Below, piece after piece: positions 32,906 through 45,385 of a stretch of 64,000 bases of DNA. The stretch is from assembly GCF_052857255.1 (NCBI RefSeq), contig NC_135497.1, positions 348,890,799 to 348,954,798 on the forward strand, read 5' to 3'. Both the position numbers and the translations under genes were made by a program. This stretch comes from Amblyomma americanum (Eukaryota > Arthropoda > Arachnida > Ixodida > Ixodidae). How positions within the stretch are numbered: the first letter of the stretch is position 1; each line of letters starts with the position of its first letter. The notes beneath the pieces were generated by a model. It searched no databases and had not been told where the DNA came from. It saw only the letters and a list, made by a program, of their open reading frames with translations.

Positions 32906-35900
32906 CAAAAGGGCATGATTTGGGGAGCACAGAAACAATAGGACAGCTACAGCGCTAGTGCTGTCGTTTGTGTGTTCATTCAACGTCCCGGTATTATCGA
33001 GCTGCTTTAAACCTTCATGAAGAGTAAGCGACCTGCCCATATTGAGAGTTTAGTTAATTAACTTCATTTTTCACTCCTTATTGAGCTTACAATCTAGAGT
33101 TGACGTACGCACGTATGTTCGGGCTTTGACCACACAGTTATAGCACTACGAAAGACGGAAAATGCGAATTTTTTTCCCGCACAAACTGTGTCTTTTATGC
33201 GTGCCGCATGGATGTTACATTAATCTTTTGCCGTGGCTGTGTGAAAGACGCCACTCACAACGCAACAATATGCTAAAAGCGCTGCGTGACAGTACTGTAG
33301 TTGAGTGGTACACGGGGGACCAAGCTGGACGCCTTCTGCCGGTATCAGGAGGCGGCCGCGTGGCAGCGGCAGCGTACGTGCAACTTGCGAATAGGGGCGA
33401 GCTATATAACACGGGTTAGACAGGCGATGTCTAAAAGGGGTTTGTTAATGGTTGTTAATTAGAGGCAGTGTTTACACAGAGTTGTTATTGGATGGCCGAT
33501 CGGGGATCAATCAGGGCTGGCATGCTCTAATACCATGGGGTAGAAGGCCGGGGTTCTCGAAACAGCTGAAGCTCAAGGGTTTTTTTAGATTAAAAATCCA
33601 CCGGCTTTTCGCCTCATCCACCTCTTCAAATGAATTTATCTTAGATAGCGGACATACATTAATTTTGAGCTAATTTGGTTTTGTCGCTCTCGCCGTAAAT
33701 TCATATTGTTTTGCCACTGAGCGTATATTGAAGTGAGTACATCGAAAACACATTGCATTCAACAAATTTTTCATTTTTTTTGTTTTATATACCCATATCA
33801 TCAAAGAAGTAAGCAGCAAAACAAGTTTGATTAAAGTCCATCTACGTTCACAAATTATTTGTCCCTGAAATCTTATGAACCGCTTCGATCCGGTCCCAAT
33901 TAGTTCGAACCGGAACAAAATTTCGCTCTGGAGCCGGACCCGGAACTTAACTCAATCATGACCCGAAACGGAAAAAAATTGGCTTAGACACTCTGGTCTT
34001 AATCATGTTTTGGAGATACATCATGTCCCACACCATGTGTTTGCCGTCCTTTCATGCAGGCCATCTCGAAAATTGAGCTTTGCTTGGTCCATGGCCATGC
34101 ACACTCATTTCCTTAGTGAGTCTGGCTGAGACTTCAATTTCTTCGCGCGAGACATCGTCGAAATGACAGAGGGTGGGCTAAAATTGATTTCCTACTACCA
34201 ACATCATATTTTTATCAGATTAAAGGTCCGTGGATGTTTTAAAAGATGCACCTCTATAAAGTAAACAATTTCTCCTTAAAGGAGAATTCCAATAATTTTA
34301 GTCACGACTCGAACCTGCGTCCCATCGGTTACGTCAAGGACCACAGGATCATGAACGTTTGAGCGCAGTGGGGCCGTGCGGAGGACCAGGGGCTTGCGTG
34401 CCCCGAATTTCTGTTCTAAAAAAAAAAGTTCTAACTACTACTACTGCGTGTGAGACAGTGCACCCCGACGCCACGCAAGCACGCCTGTGCTGCTTGGGTA
34501 TACGCGCAAATTTGAATGTGTGTGGCTTTTCACCTAATGTGGTATACTACGCCTGCATGCTAATGATTATGTATTTAATAATAAAGGTTCGAATTACGGA
34601 TGTAGTAATTAAGCGAGAAGCGAAGTGCAAGTTGGCGCGTCGCATAGTGCCGCCGGCATGCGGCGGCCAGCGGCAAAGACTCGCGATCGTATGTACGCCG
34701 CTGCACAACAGCTTGCGAACAGTACAACGTGGCTGTCGTCTTCGTTTCACTTCAGATGGCGGAACCTGCGCCCAGCTGGAACGCTCCTTTGTGTTTTCAG
34801 CGTTTTTCATTACGAGGTAGCCTTGGCAGTATAAATTACTGCGCGCATTTGTTTGATTTATTTCCCAGTGTGGATGCACACAGAGGACCGCAGGCCTCTA
34901 TCAGCTCTGTGCTACACATCTCGGGCCCACTCGAATGCATTCGGCCCCGTACTTGTGCGACAATGTGAGGTGTCATGTGCGCCGTTCTACACCGAGCATG
35001 TCACTTCCGGTTTAGCTGACGTCACTTTCGGTTTCACTTTCAGCTTGGTTGCCGTCACTTCCGCTCTGATGTGTCACGTTGTTGGCAGCATGCTAATGAG
35101 TTACATACAGTCTACATGGCCGTGGGAACTTCCACAACATCTCCAACACTCGTGGTGCATCACGGGAATCGGAAAGTCGCGTCGCGCAGTCGGTGACCAG
35201 GAAGTGTCGCCGCAATGTAGCGACCATTGGAAAAACCCCGCGATCTGGTGTACGCCGCATCCTCTTGATTTGGCGCGCGAGAGGCATAAAGTTTAGGGTG
35301 CTACAATGCAGCTTCCTTTAATATTTTGTTTCGAGCAACCCTAATAATATGCGCGTCGTCTCCATTCAGTGTTTCGTCTCTGTATGTGGAGAGTCCCCTG
35401 AATGGACCCATTAACGCTATCGTGACGCGCCCTTAAGGCGGAGGTAAGTGCCCCCTAATTTTTACTCGTCAGTCTCTATGCTCGCATTTCAATTATCCTG
35501 TTCGCGTTTCTCTTGATGTCCATGGTGTATTTCTCGTGTGTGTGTAACTGGCTACAAAAAGCGAGGAAAGTAAAGCACGCGGGCTACTAGGCTGCTTCGT
35601 GCAGGTAGAAGAGTTCGAACAATCGACGTGGGCAACACAGGACAGGCACGCGCCTCAGCCATTTGCGTCAAAGCGACAACGATGGCTGTGGATAAGGCTG
35701 AATATATTTGCCTCCTCTATAATGCCATCCACTTGGCTGTTAGCAAGACACATAAGCTATTTAGAGTTCGGCAACGTACGTTTCATTTTCAGATGCTACA
35801 CTACGGCACCAGCATTTGCGATCACCAGCATCTACGTATAAAGGCTAGAATGGAGATTGTGGCTTTGGTCTAGTTCAAGATTTGATTCCTCTTTTTATGA

Positions 35901-35907
35901 GGTGACG
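32906..35907. other. Intergenic, no gene recognised
   Basis: Open frames up to 153 codons (34,359-34,820, +) lack any family signature and overlap other-frame ORFs. Near 34,990-35,060 there are several copies of GTCACTTTCGGT/GTCACTTCCG-like words, perhaps a degenerate simple repeat. No RNA gene was recognised. Confidence 0.4.
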
Positions 35908-36145
35908 CAGCTAAGCTCGGTGGGTAAGTGTTCAGGGCGTTCCAAAACGGACCCAGAGGACCCGGGCGTGATCCCGGCCATAGCAGCCGCGTTTCAATAC
36001 AGGCTGAATGCAAAAGGCACCTGTGTGTTGTGCGATTTCAGTGCAAGTTAAAGAACCCCAGGCGCTCTACATTAATTCGCAGACCTCCACTACGGGGTTC
36101 CTTATAGCCCATGTGTCGCTTCGGAAGAGATTCAAATTCTAAGCG
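35908..36145 (+). mobile_element. tRNA-derived SINE, old copy
   Basis: Degenerate A-box CTAAGCTCGGTGGGTAAGTG, B-box remnant GGCGTGATCCCGGCC, then GTGTGTTGTGCGATTTCAG and CCTCCACTACGGGGTTCC. The (C/T)GTGTCGCTTCGGAAGAG end matches the SINE tail region. Confidence 0.8.
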
Positions 36146-37609
36146 TGTAATGGTGAGTTCATATAGGTTGGCTTTATATGGATTGAAAGCAAGGTGTCTT
36201 TTAACGCGCTTTGTACTGTGACATATTTATCGTTTCACACATAAAAACTTTGCAAAGTCTCACATACCCAAATTTTTAAATATCCAGAACATTCGTAGAG
36301 GGCTAAGAATTTAATGGATTAAAAAAAAAGCAAGCTTTGATTATGCATTTACGGACCAAAGTACATGTAGGATTACTGTCCTGCCTAAAACGCAAAAGGG
36401 TTAGCAAAGCTAAGCTTGGCAGATGACGCCGCAAAACGAAAATTGAAGAATATGCACAGAACAAAATCATTCCCCGCTGGTATAAGTTCCAAAAAGGCAG
36501 CTTGACATGGTTTAGAGTTGGAAATTATAGAAGAGGGTTAAGCTAATGTAAGCTGCTAGATTAGCGTCCCGAGCTAGCAAATGTTTCGTTTTATTGAGAA
36601 TACGGCTGGATAAGCAAGAAAATTGTGTTGAAGTGCACTGCACGCAGCGACCCCCCTCGCGGATACCTCTAACTGCGGTTTCGCGTTCCATGTAGATTCT
36701 ATCACAATGAGCCGAAATATGAAGAGCTTAATCTAAGCGTTGTTCAGAATAAACTATCTTTTGCCTCGCACCTTGAGTGCTCCTACAGGGAGGCTACGGT
36801 CCTTGTAAAGCTCTCTTGCACAGCAGACTCAGGACCGCAAATTCTCAGTAGACTTCCCTCCGCGTTTGTCTTGTTCGACCGGTCGGCCAAGCAGTTTCGT
36901 TCGCGCTCTAGCCTTCATACGGACTGCTTCACAGGTGCAGGCTATCGCAGATCCAAAGGCTCCCTGCAGGCAGGGACTTATTATTTTTCAATCTTTTTAG
37001 TTTGCCCCAACCTAATATAACTCTTTTTCCCAGAGGCTTTTGTACATAAGTGGTGCTGGCGAGGGCTCATTAATTTTCATTGTTTTAGGTCGCCCAAAAC
37101 TACTGTTTGGCTTATTACCAAGCGTGCATACAACTGTGAAGGCAGAAGGCTTCGCCAATAGACTCATAACATCTTGCAATCGGAGTACGTGCAGTTTTGG
37201 GAGACAACACTCACCGTACCCTGAGAGTGTAAATTATCGCATGCAAGGCTTCTTGTTGCGCACAAGTTCTAGTACACACACACAGTCTTTGCTAAATGTA
37301 ATGTATCCAAGGGACGGTTTTGATTTCCTAGACTTGCCGCGAAGCACTATCGGCACCCATTAGGATCTAAATAATTGCTGGTAAGGAGAAACCTTTTCTT
37401 CACCTTTCGAGGCCGTGTTCGGTTTTTAAGGGCACCGAAAGGAAGCCATTATTTTGCTAAGAATGAAACCGCTTTTCCTGGTTACTGTTGGCCATGGCGG
37501 TACGTTTCTTGCCGTAACATTTCTTGTGTCGTCGAAAACACGTGCCTATTTTTCTTCGACGGCCTCGGAAGGGCTCCAGTCTGCTTCGATCGTCATTGCG
37601 CCACGATGG
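36146..37609. other. Intergenic, no gene recognised
   Basis: Several open frames but no recognisable protein. GTCATTGCGCCAC is repeated in tandem just before the LINE fragment (about 37,590-37,620). Confidence 0.4.
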
Positions 37610-38196
37610 TCATTGCGCCACGTTAAAGAATATTGCTTACGACCTGTCCATTGGTAATGACATTGATATTTTTAGAAGACTAAAGCTTCCAAGTTTTAAC
37701 TCTTTATTAACAGAAACTATTGTGCTAAAACACTTCTGGTACAGTCAGTTAACCGTTCCATATGTTCCTGCTCGGGATTTAAGACCAAAATACCGCTATT
37801 GCATTCCTCGCTCCTCAACCCGGTACGGAAAGCGCACGCGCCATTACTATGTACCTGCCTGTTTCAATGGCTTGCCACCTACTGTACTCCGCATGAAAAC
37901 TAAATACACCCTGAAAAAACTTTGCGGTATGTCTCCGCGCTGCTTCCTGCCCCGAAGTAATTTCATCTATTTACTGTATTATTTCAAATTACTGTAATCT
38001 CTCTTGATGTTGTAATAGTTATATATTTGTTTCACTATGTTTGGTGACCTTTTTCTTTTTTTGCAAAGTTCATTGCAACGTCTCTATTTTCCTTTGTTTT
38101 GCCAACGTTCGCTGTCTGCCAGGCGCTGCTACTCATGCCCTTTGAGGCTTTGGTAGGCCTGATTTATGTTGTCTGGCAATTGACATGAATAAAAGT
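37610..38196 (+). pseudogene. CR1/L2-group LINE 3' end
   Basis: An open frame ending at 37,997 encodes the C-terminal tail of a LINE ORF2: LSIGNDIDIFRRLKLPSFNS, LLTETIVLKHFWYSQL, YYVPACFNGLPPTVLRM. A short 3' UTR and then GAATAAAAG lead into (TCTA)n. The reverse transcriptase core is missing, so only the last few hundred bases remain. Confidence 0.65.

Positions 38197-38239
<43 letters not shown>
38197..38239 (+). repeat. (TCTA)n microsatellite, LINE tail
   Basis: About ten perfect TCTA units directly follow the AATAAAAGT of the preceding LINE. Tetranucleotide tails are typical of LINE 3' ends in this group. The next element begins immediately after. Confidence 0.95.
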
Positions 38240-38240
<1 letters not shown>

Positions 38241-41200
38241 CATTGGCCCTTCAGCTGAAATAGACAATAATCAGGACCCAAATAGGCACGAACAGGAAAC
38301 GCCTACAACGGCGCTGTATGGGTCAGTGCTACCATACACAAGAAATTCAAGAGCACCACTGACCACCTAAGGTAAGCACCCCCTCACTATCTTGGGGGAA
38401 TTTTAACTGCGCACATACAGTCTGGGGGTACACGCGCACCAACAAGAGAAGAGCAGAATTTTACAACACCCTTCAGATGCACGGCCAGTCTATACATAAT
38501 GATCTGAGCACACTCACAAGAATCGGAAACAGTGTGAGCGCCCACACTAGCTCAGATCTTAATTTTGGCCACAATCTTTCAACACCAGTCTGGAGGAACT
38601 CCAATGAGGCCCTGGACAGTGATCATTATATTATAACTATAGACCTTGATTTTTTAAACAAGCTTGAAAACTGCCGTGTCCGGGCAACTATATGGGATAA
38701 TCTTCGAAAGCACAGAAAGGCGAAAACATCCAAATCACCTTTTTACCTGCACACATGGATGACAGAGCTGAACCAGGACGTCCAGGAATTTACGCCAACG
38801 TTATATTCCCCCGCAAAGATCCCCGTTGAAGATAGTCGCTTAGCGAACCTTCTACAAGCAGAGAAGAGTATTCTCACTCGCTGGGAACCCAGAAACATAA
38901 TTTGAAACTAAAACTAGCGTAACCACAACAACAAATAAAAGAGCACAGTGCCGCACTCAGTAAATGGTTTGGTTTATAGGGGTTTAACGTCCCAAAGCAA
39001 CTCAGGCTATGAGAGACGCCGTAGTGAAGGGCTCCGGAAATTTCGACCACCTGGGGTTCTTTAACGTGCACTGACATCGCACAGTACACGGGCCTCTAGA
39101 ATTTCGCCTCCATCGAAATTCAACCGCCGCGGCCGGGATCGAGCCGGCGTCTTTCGGGCCGGCAGCCGAGCGCCGTAACCACTCAGCCACACTCAGTAAA
39201 TCGAACTGGCGCCAATTATGTGACGGATTATGAGGTAATCTCTCCTTCTCCAGGGCCTGGCATCTTCGACGTGTGATAGACCCCACACAAACTAAAAAGC
39301 AAACCCATCTTACACTCAAGAGTTACCCATCACAATCAATATAATCACCAAGCACTATTACGCCAACTTCAATCGACTTATACTAGTGTGGACCAAACAG
39401 TGTTATATCCCGACTACATTGGCACCAATCAACCCTGCCTCCACGCCCCCATTATGAAGGTTGAAGTCAGAGCAGCCCTCATTAAGCTCCGGAACTCCAG
39501 ACCTGCTGAGGACCAGATCCCACATGTCATGCTCAGAAACCTAGATGACCGTTCTATATCCCTTCTCATAGAGTACTTCAATGAGTGCTGCGAAACAGGG
39601 GAGCCTATTAAATGGAAGCACGGGAAAATAAATTTCATCCCTACACCCAATAAGCCCATTAATTCCCAAAATCTCCGTCCCCTATCGCTGACTTCTTGCC
39701 TCAGCAAACTGTTTGAGCATGTCATGCTCACCTGTCTCACGCAACATATAGGATGCCATGAACTTAATCCCCATAGCACGGTGGGATTTCGAGCCCACGA
39801 TCCTGGCAGTAGACCTTACCAAAGCATTTACAAATTTGCGCACAGCGCCATCCTGCAGGGTATAGAAGATCTGCAGTTAGGACCCGAGACCTATAACTAT
39901 ATCTGGTCCTTCCTGAACGGCTGCACCGTTTCCCTGTATATAGATGATATGCAGACCCCCTCCCCCCATTCACGCCTGCTAACATTGGCACTCCCCTATG
40001 TGCAGTGTTATCACCCTTCCCCTTCATCCTCACCCTCATGCCCCTGGTGAAAGCTCTCAGCCGCATCACGCACTTGGGACACACACTTTACGCGGATGAT
40101 ATTTAGGTCTGGACCACATACGGCTCGGATGGCGACATATGTGACCCCTCAGGAAGCAGCTACAGCTATCGCTACCCACGCGGCACGCATTCGGCTTGAA
40201 TGCTTCCGGCAAAGCCAGCACTCCTCATAATTCGGCCGCGGCGCGCCCATACCGCCACCATCGCGATTTATGTCGACGACACTACAATACATCAAACGCC
40301 GACTCTCCGCATTCTTTGCCTGCATTTACAGGACACGGGGAAAGACAACCTTGCCCTAAAAGCACTAAAACACTCAACTTACTCCGTCATCGACCTTATT
40401 AGAACGGTATCACACTCACGAGCCGGTATAGACGAAGAAGACAATCTCACGGGGCTGCATGACTTTGTGTTTGGTCGCATTCTCTACGCCTCTCGTTGCC
40501 TGAACCTGTCGTATGCGCATAAAGATAATATCAATGCTCAAATCCGCATGGCTACCAAAGCAGCACTCAACCTACCAAAGAGCACTAGCACGGAGAGGCT
40601 CTTCACTCTAGGAATGCACAACACTGTACAGGAACTTACAGAGGCACATCGACACACACAGTGCCTTCGTCTGGCTGGCACCGAAACAGGGCGGCATATA
40701 TTGGGCTCTCTGGGAATTCGCATACCCGCACACACTACAGACTTATCTCTCTCCCTCGCGCCATGCATGCGGCCTTTAACATCAAATCTCTTCCAAAGAA
40801 TGTCCACCCAGAATACCATCAATCCCGCCGAGTCATGCGAGCCAAAGCTCTTCGTAAAGAATATGGCACTTCAGAGGATGTGCGCTGGGTGGACGCCGCA
40901 TGATGTCCAGACCGTTCAGTAGCTGTGGCTTGCCATCCAGCAGACCCTCCCCCAATCACCCACTTTATAGACCCTTCCAATTCCCCAGAAGAAGCAGAGG
41001 AAGCTGGTGTAGCATTAGACATCGCCCAAACCAATGTGACATATACAGTTAGCGATTCCAAAACAGCCATTCTTAACTTCACCCGCGGATGCATCCATCC
41101 CCCCGCGTGGCAGATATCGAGAATGTGCACCTTAGATTACAATAGGCGCATCGACCTCGTGTGGGTTCCGGCTCACTCTGGCAATCCCGGAAATGAGGCC

Positions 41201-41500
41201 GCTGATAACATAGCCCGAGAACTTATTTGTCGAGCAAATGGCGACCCATAGACGGGATTTCACGAGGGAGCGGGCACACACCTTCTTAGAACTCACACAA
41301 CAAGCACGCCTCACCCGTCCACTCTACCCCCCTCCCCATCCCCGCCTATCCGACTCCCAAGAAATCCTCTGGAGGCGACTCCAGACCCGAACTCTTCCCA
41401 CCCCTCAGCTTCTATCCTACTTCCGCCCTGTTTCCCCAGAGTGCACTCTCTTCGGAAAATCGCTCGCCACCCTGGACCACATACTCTTCGGCTGACCTGC
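38240..41500 (+). pseudogene. I-clade LINE ORF2 remnant: endonuclease C-term, RT, RNase H
   Basis: In order: endonuclease C-terminal half (HTVWGYTRTNKRRAEFYNTL in frame-shifted text, HTSSDLNFGH, then LDSDHYIITIDL with the SDH catalytic motif); after an inserted SINE, reverse transcriptase blocks (LIKLRNSRPAEDQIPHVMLR, SQNLRPLSLTSCLSKLFEHV, an ADDI-like GCG GAT GAT ATT near 40,090, and IAIYVDDTTIHQTP near 40,265); then RNase H (SDSKTAILNF near 41,050, VWVPAHSGNPGNEAAD near 41,160-41,205). A C-terminal segment with LATLDHILFG ends at 41,494. RNase H marks the I/R1-like group. Multiple stops and frameshifts; ORF1 and the endonuclease start are absent. Confidence 0.85.
38966..39189 (-). mobile_element. 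tRNA-derived SINE with perfect target duplication
   Basis: Minus strand, with a degenerate B-box GGCTCGATCCC, then GTGTACTGTGCGATGTCAG, CCAGGTGGTCGAAATTTCC and GCTTTGGGACGTTAAACCCC. It is flanked by identical 12-bp duplications CACTCAGTAAAT at 38,954-38,965 and 39,190-39,201. It interrupts the I-clade LINE just after the endonuclease domain, so it is younger than that LINE. Confidence 0.95.
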
Positions 41501-41540
41501 TGATCCTCCTCCGCAGGGACAGCCCGCGGACATGAGTAGA

Positions 41541-41883
41541 CATGGGAGCAGCCGTTCCGGCACCATGGCTAACGCAACTCTGCTCTACGTTCCGCAGATT
41601 ATAATCGCCCTGCCAACGTCCTGCATGCTGGCTTCACCATGCTTCGTGAATTGCCCCGGTTTTTAACCGTCACTGAAAATAGAAAAACCATCACTTGTGT
41701 GCGCATCGCTACAAGGACTACCTATCACCGGCACTTTATCGCCTCGCCACACGTGTGGATCGGATCTGGGAAGGAAGCCTGCTTGGCGGACTACTTAAAC
41801 CGGCCACATATAGACTGCAATTTCAGTAAACATGGGAGCAGCCCTCCCGACACCATAGCTAACGCAACTCTACGTTCCGCAGG
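41541..41883 (+). repeat. Direct repeat in LINE 5' UTR
   Basis: The segment beginning CATGGGAGCAGCC and ending TACGTTCCGCAG occurs at 41,541-41,599 and again at 41,831-41,882, a period of 290 bases. It sits at the 5' end of the CR1-like LINE, so it looks like the remains of tandem promoter units. Confidence 0.75.
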
Positions 41884-42014
41884 TTTGTAGAAGCCATTCG
41901 CTTTATGTCGAAAGATCGGACAACCGATTTGTCTTTCTGCTCCCATGTCCACACGTGCTGTTTGAGACCTTCAGTGAGTGTGTTGATGTATCGATTGCAC
42001 TTCTTTCCTCTAGA

Positions 42015-42038
42015 GACATTGAGACCAATCCCGGCCCA
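42015..42038 (+). other. 2A-like ribosome-skipping motif DIETNPGP in LINE ORF1
   Basis: In the frame that starts upstream of 41,904, the leader FVFLLPCPHVLFETF, then VDVSIALLSSR, ends in DIETNPGP followed by Pro. The pattern D-V/I-E-x-N-P-G-P followed by P is the 2A consensus, where ribosomes skip the Gly-Pro bond. The frame stops at 42,072, so this copy is dead. It is homologous to the motif at 50,989-51,012, where Gly follows. Confidence 0.8.
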
Positions 42039-45000
42039 CCCAAGCCGCGCCCAGGCATTTCAAAATCAGAATAAAATGACGATCCTGAAAGTCTATATTA
42101 GCAATGCTTACGAGCATCAACGACCGTGGCTTAGAATTAGCTAAAGGTCAAACCAAGATCTGTGCAGACGTTATGATCATTAAAGACAATCAAGCATCAA
42201 TGGAAACCAAAATACTAGATGTATTCAATCGCCTTGAAGTCCTTGAATAAAAAACTAACGTACTTAATACTATCGAGCCTCAGTTGGTTTCAATTCAGGA
42301 CGCTACTAGACGTCTGGCATCGCACCAAGCGGCACTGCAGTCTCGTTCAGAAAGCCTGGAAGACCAAGCGAGAAGGAATAATCTGATCCTGCACGACATT
42401 CCTGATGCAAGCGAATCATAGACTGAGACTGAAACCAACTAAGCATTCAACGTGCCCATCGTCTCGGCACATTTGCACCGTCCAATTGTCTTCCTATTAT
42501 CATCAAAGTTTCATCTTTCAAAGACAGAACGAAAGTGTTAGACCCCCGTACAAAACTAAGTGGCAAAAAACTTTCCGTGTCTGAAGATTTTCCCCCAGCC
42601 ACTCGTCTTGCGCGCAAGATACTAACAGAATTCGCGAAAAAACTACCGCGATATTTCAAGTACTGCCTGCGATATAACAAGTTGGTTGTTAATTGCAAGT
42701 GCTACATCTTTAACGCTGATACAGATACGAATAAAGAGCTGCAAGTCCAATCTTTTGTCGAAAGCGACCAGAGCCGCCCAGCTCCCCTTGAGGTAAGCAA
42801 CATTTAGGAAAGTGAAGAAGATAACCCGTAGCATGAAACGAGGGGAAGTGGTCTGGCTTTATCACTTCCTCGCACATCCGTTCTACTGGCTAACATATTA
42901 GACTTAGGGTTCACATCCCATTCTGATCTCTTTTCAGACTTGACCTGCATATTCGGCATAAGGAACCACTTCCTACTCTGGTTTAATTTCAGCATTCCTT
43001 CCAATAACATTCACAAGATAGTCAAGCGTATCCGTGATTATAGCAGAACTGAGATTTCAGGCTGTCAACGATGAACTATATTCATTTCTCGATGTATTTT
43101 TAACAAATTTTGATAGGCGGGAGGCGTAAGTGAACTGTAACAATTTCGCTGCTTAAGTTAACGAACTAACGGAAAGATATATCCCCCTACGCATCATTTC
43201 AACACATGAATATGCATTCTGGTACAACGCTCATATATAAAGGCTTTCTAACAGAAAAAAAACGCTTTTTCCGAAAGGCAAAAAATGTAACTCCATTTCT
43301 AAGTGGAAAGCTTATCAAGCGGCAAATAGCGCGTACGTATCGGCAATGAAAAACGCTAAGGCTCACTTCCTACAGCACTCTCTGCCTAACATGCTCACAA
43401 ATGATCACAAAAAATTTTGCCGTGCCATTCATCCCAATAAAAATAATTCAATTAAACTGTTGGATGCGGAAGGTTCAACCGTCGCATATACTATATGCCC
43501 TAAAATTCTAAATGTAAGATCGTGTCGCAATTCTGTTCTTTCTTTTAACATGACTTTTCCTACAGTGAAGCACTGCCAATTTTCAATGATGGACGCAATA
43601 TTCGTTGAGCCCAAAGGAATAGAAAAAATAATAGAAAATCTTATACCTCCTAGAAGCCCTAGTACAGTTTTAATTAACATTAAGTTCCTGAAGAGTACCA
43701 AACTTTATTCGTCAATCATCCTCTCCAAAATATTTCAGCAGTCACTCGAGACGTCTCTGCTTCCAGTAGACTGGACAATGAGGAAGGTGGTTCCGTTGCA
43801 CAACTGAGGTAATACTAATTCCCCTCTTAACTACCGCCCAACATCGTTAACCAGCATTCCATGTAAAAATTATGAGCACATTCTATACACTAACATAGTT
43901 ACCTTTCTTTAATGTAACTTCGTCATCAATGACGCTCAATACGAGTTTCGCATATTTTTCCCGTGCGAGACGCAATTACTTACCATCACGCACTAGCTTC
44001 GCACTATTCTGGATCGTCCATGTGCGGACTGTATTTTTCTAGGCTTTTCCTAGGAGGTCGAGAAGGTTATTCACAAACTACTTCTTTTTAAACTGAGCAA
44101 GCTGTCTTCTCTCTAATACCTTAACATGGTTAGAATGTTTCCTTCGGAATCGAACACAGTTTGTAATAGCTAATAACATTTGCTCGCCGTCGACTTCTGT
44201 GCATTCTGGGGTTCCACAGGGGTCCGTCCTAGGGCCCCTTTTGTTCTTGATGTGTATTAACGACCTTCCTTTTTCAGATACCTCTAACGTTCATTTATTT
44301 GCAGATACCTGCGTAATCTTTTCATGAAATTAACGACTCTAAGGACATCCTTCTTTTTCAAAAAGGCATTGATAGAATTTGTGAGTGGTGTACCACATGG
44401 TAAATGGAACTAAGCAAAACCAAATGTACAGTACTACGTGCGTCGCGCATTTCTACCCACCCCACTTCATATCATCTTGATAACATCGAACTAGAACAAC
44501 TGTCTTCATACCGCTATTTAGGCGTTCGCATAAATGGCCTAAGTTGGTTTTTCAAGTAAATTCAATATTTAACAACGCCAACCGTGCCCTCGGCTACCTT
44601 CCCCGTAAGTTTTTGTTTGCCGCCACCTCAGCGAAACTTCTGTGCAAATCTCTAGTTGGCAGTAAGTTTGAATATGCTGCGTCCATTTGGGATCCCTTCA
44701 CGGAAAACCCAAACAGCTCCCTCGAACTAATTGAGACTAACTCGGCACGTTTCATCCTACAGAACTATCACCGCACCGCTAGCGCGACCTCTATGAAGAA
44801 TACATTACAGTTAACATCTCTTGCTAGCCGTCGAAAGCACACTCGCCTTTGTTTAATTCATAAAATAGTGGACGAACCCCAGACTGCGCAGCGATCTTAT
44901 ACTTCCTCCGTCATATGTTTCACAACGAAATGATCATGCGTATCAAGTTGGCATTCCTTTCTTTTACACAAAGTGCGCTGCAGAGTCTTTTCTTCCACGA

Positions 45001-45195
45001 ACAGCAAAGGACTTGAACCACATTCCCGGAAGTACAGCCTCTGTCATCGATCATCAGCGTTTTTGTGCCGCCTTAGCTATCATTGTATAATTAGAAGTGA
45101 AACACCCTGTACTCAAACACTGTATACAACCACTCCCCTCTTCAATGCTCCCGGGCCTAGAGGGGAAAATAAATGAAAGGAAATGAAATCGGAAC

Positions 45196-45385
45196 ATGGG
45201 AGGAATGGGAGGCCCTCCCTGCGTCGCAGAATCCGGACGCCCAACTTCTCTGTGTGAACCGGGGTGCCAGTTCCATGGCCCTACGCGCCCTGAACTCATG
45301 CGCGTAATGTGAGGGCTGTGCGGCGGTCGTGAGACCTCGAAGGGTCCGAACTCGCTTGATAATAAAGCTTTCCTTCCATCCGAAT
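45196..45385 (+). pseudogene. 3' terminal fragment of an I/R1-type LINE
   Basis: The frame WEEWEALPASQNPDAQLLCV, then ALRALNSCA, stop, then a short UTR with AATAAAGCTTTCCTTCC, resembles the extreme C-terminus and 3' UTR of I-group LINEs in ticks. Only about 190 bases. It directly abuts the end of the CR1-like LINE. Confidence 0.5.

Larger units (their letters stand above)
41510..45185 (+). pseudogene. CR1/L2-group LINE with 2A-like motif, heavily decayed
   Basis: From 5' to 3': repeated 5' UTR units (41,541-41,883); a leader peptide ending in a 2A-like motif (42,015-42,038); ORF1 with L1-ORF1-like content (EDQARRNNLILHDIPD near 42,360-42,410 and a C-terminal block with ARKILTEFAKKL); no recognisable endonuclease, suggesting an internal deletion at about 42.85-43.2 kb; then reverse transcriptase in pieces (NYRPTSLTSIPCK, SGVPQGS-like text, and FADTC where FADDC is expected, near 44,305). 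The C-terminal segment at 44,544-44,933 contains SKFEYAASIWDPF and RFILQNYHRT. The 3' end is AAAATAAATGAAAGG at about 45,175. Many stops. Homologous to the LINE at 47.1-51.5 kb. Confidence 0.82.

Noticed and set aside
33780..33960. Repeat with GAACCGG words, possible retroelement end
   Set aside because: Short and degenerate; no matching second copy or coding support in the window.
34359..34820. 153-codon open frame, possible host gene
   Set aside because: No domain signature, low-complexity start, and competing open frames on both strands; composition looks random.
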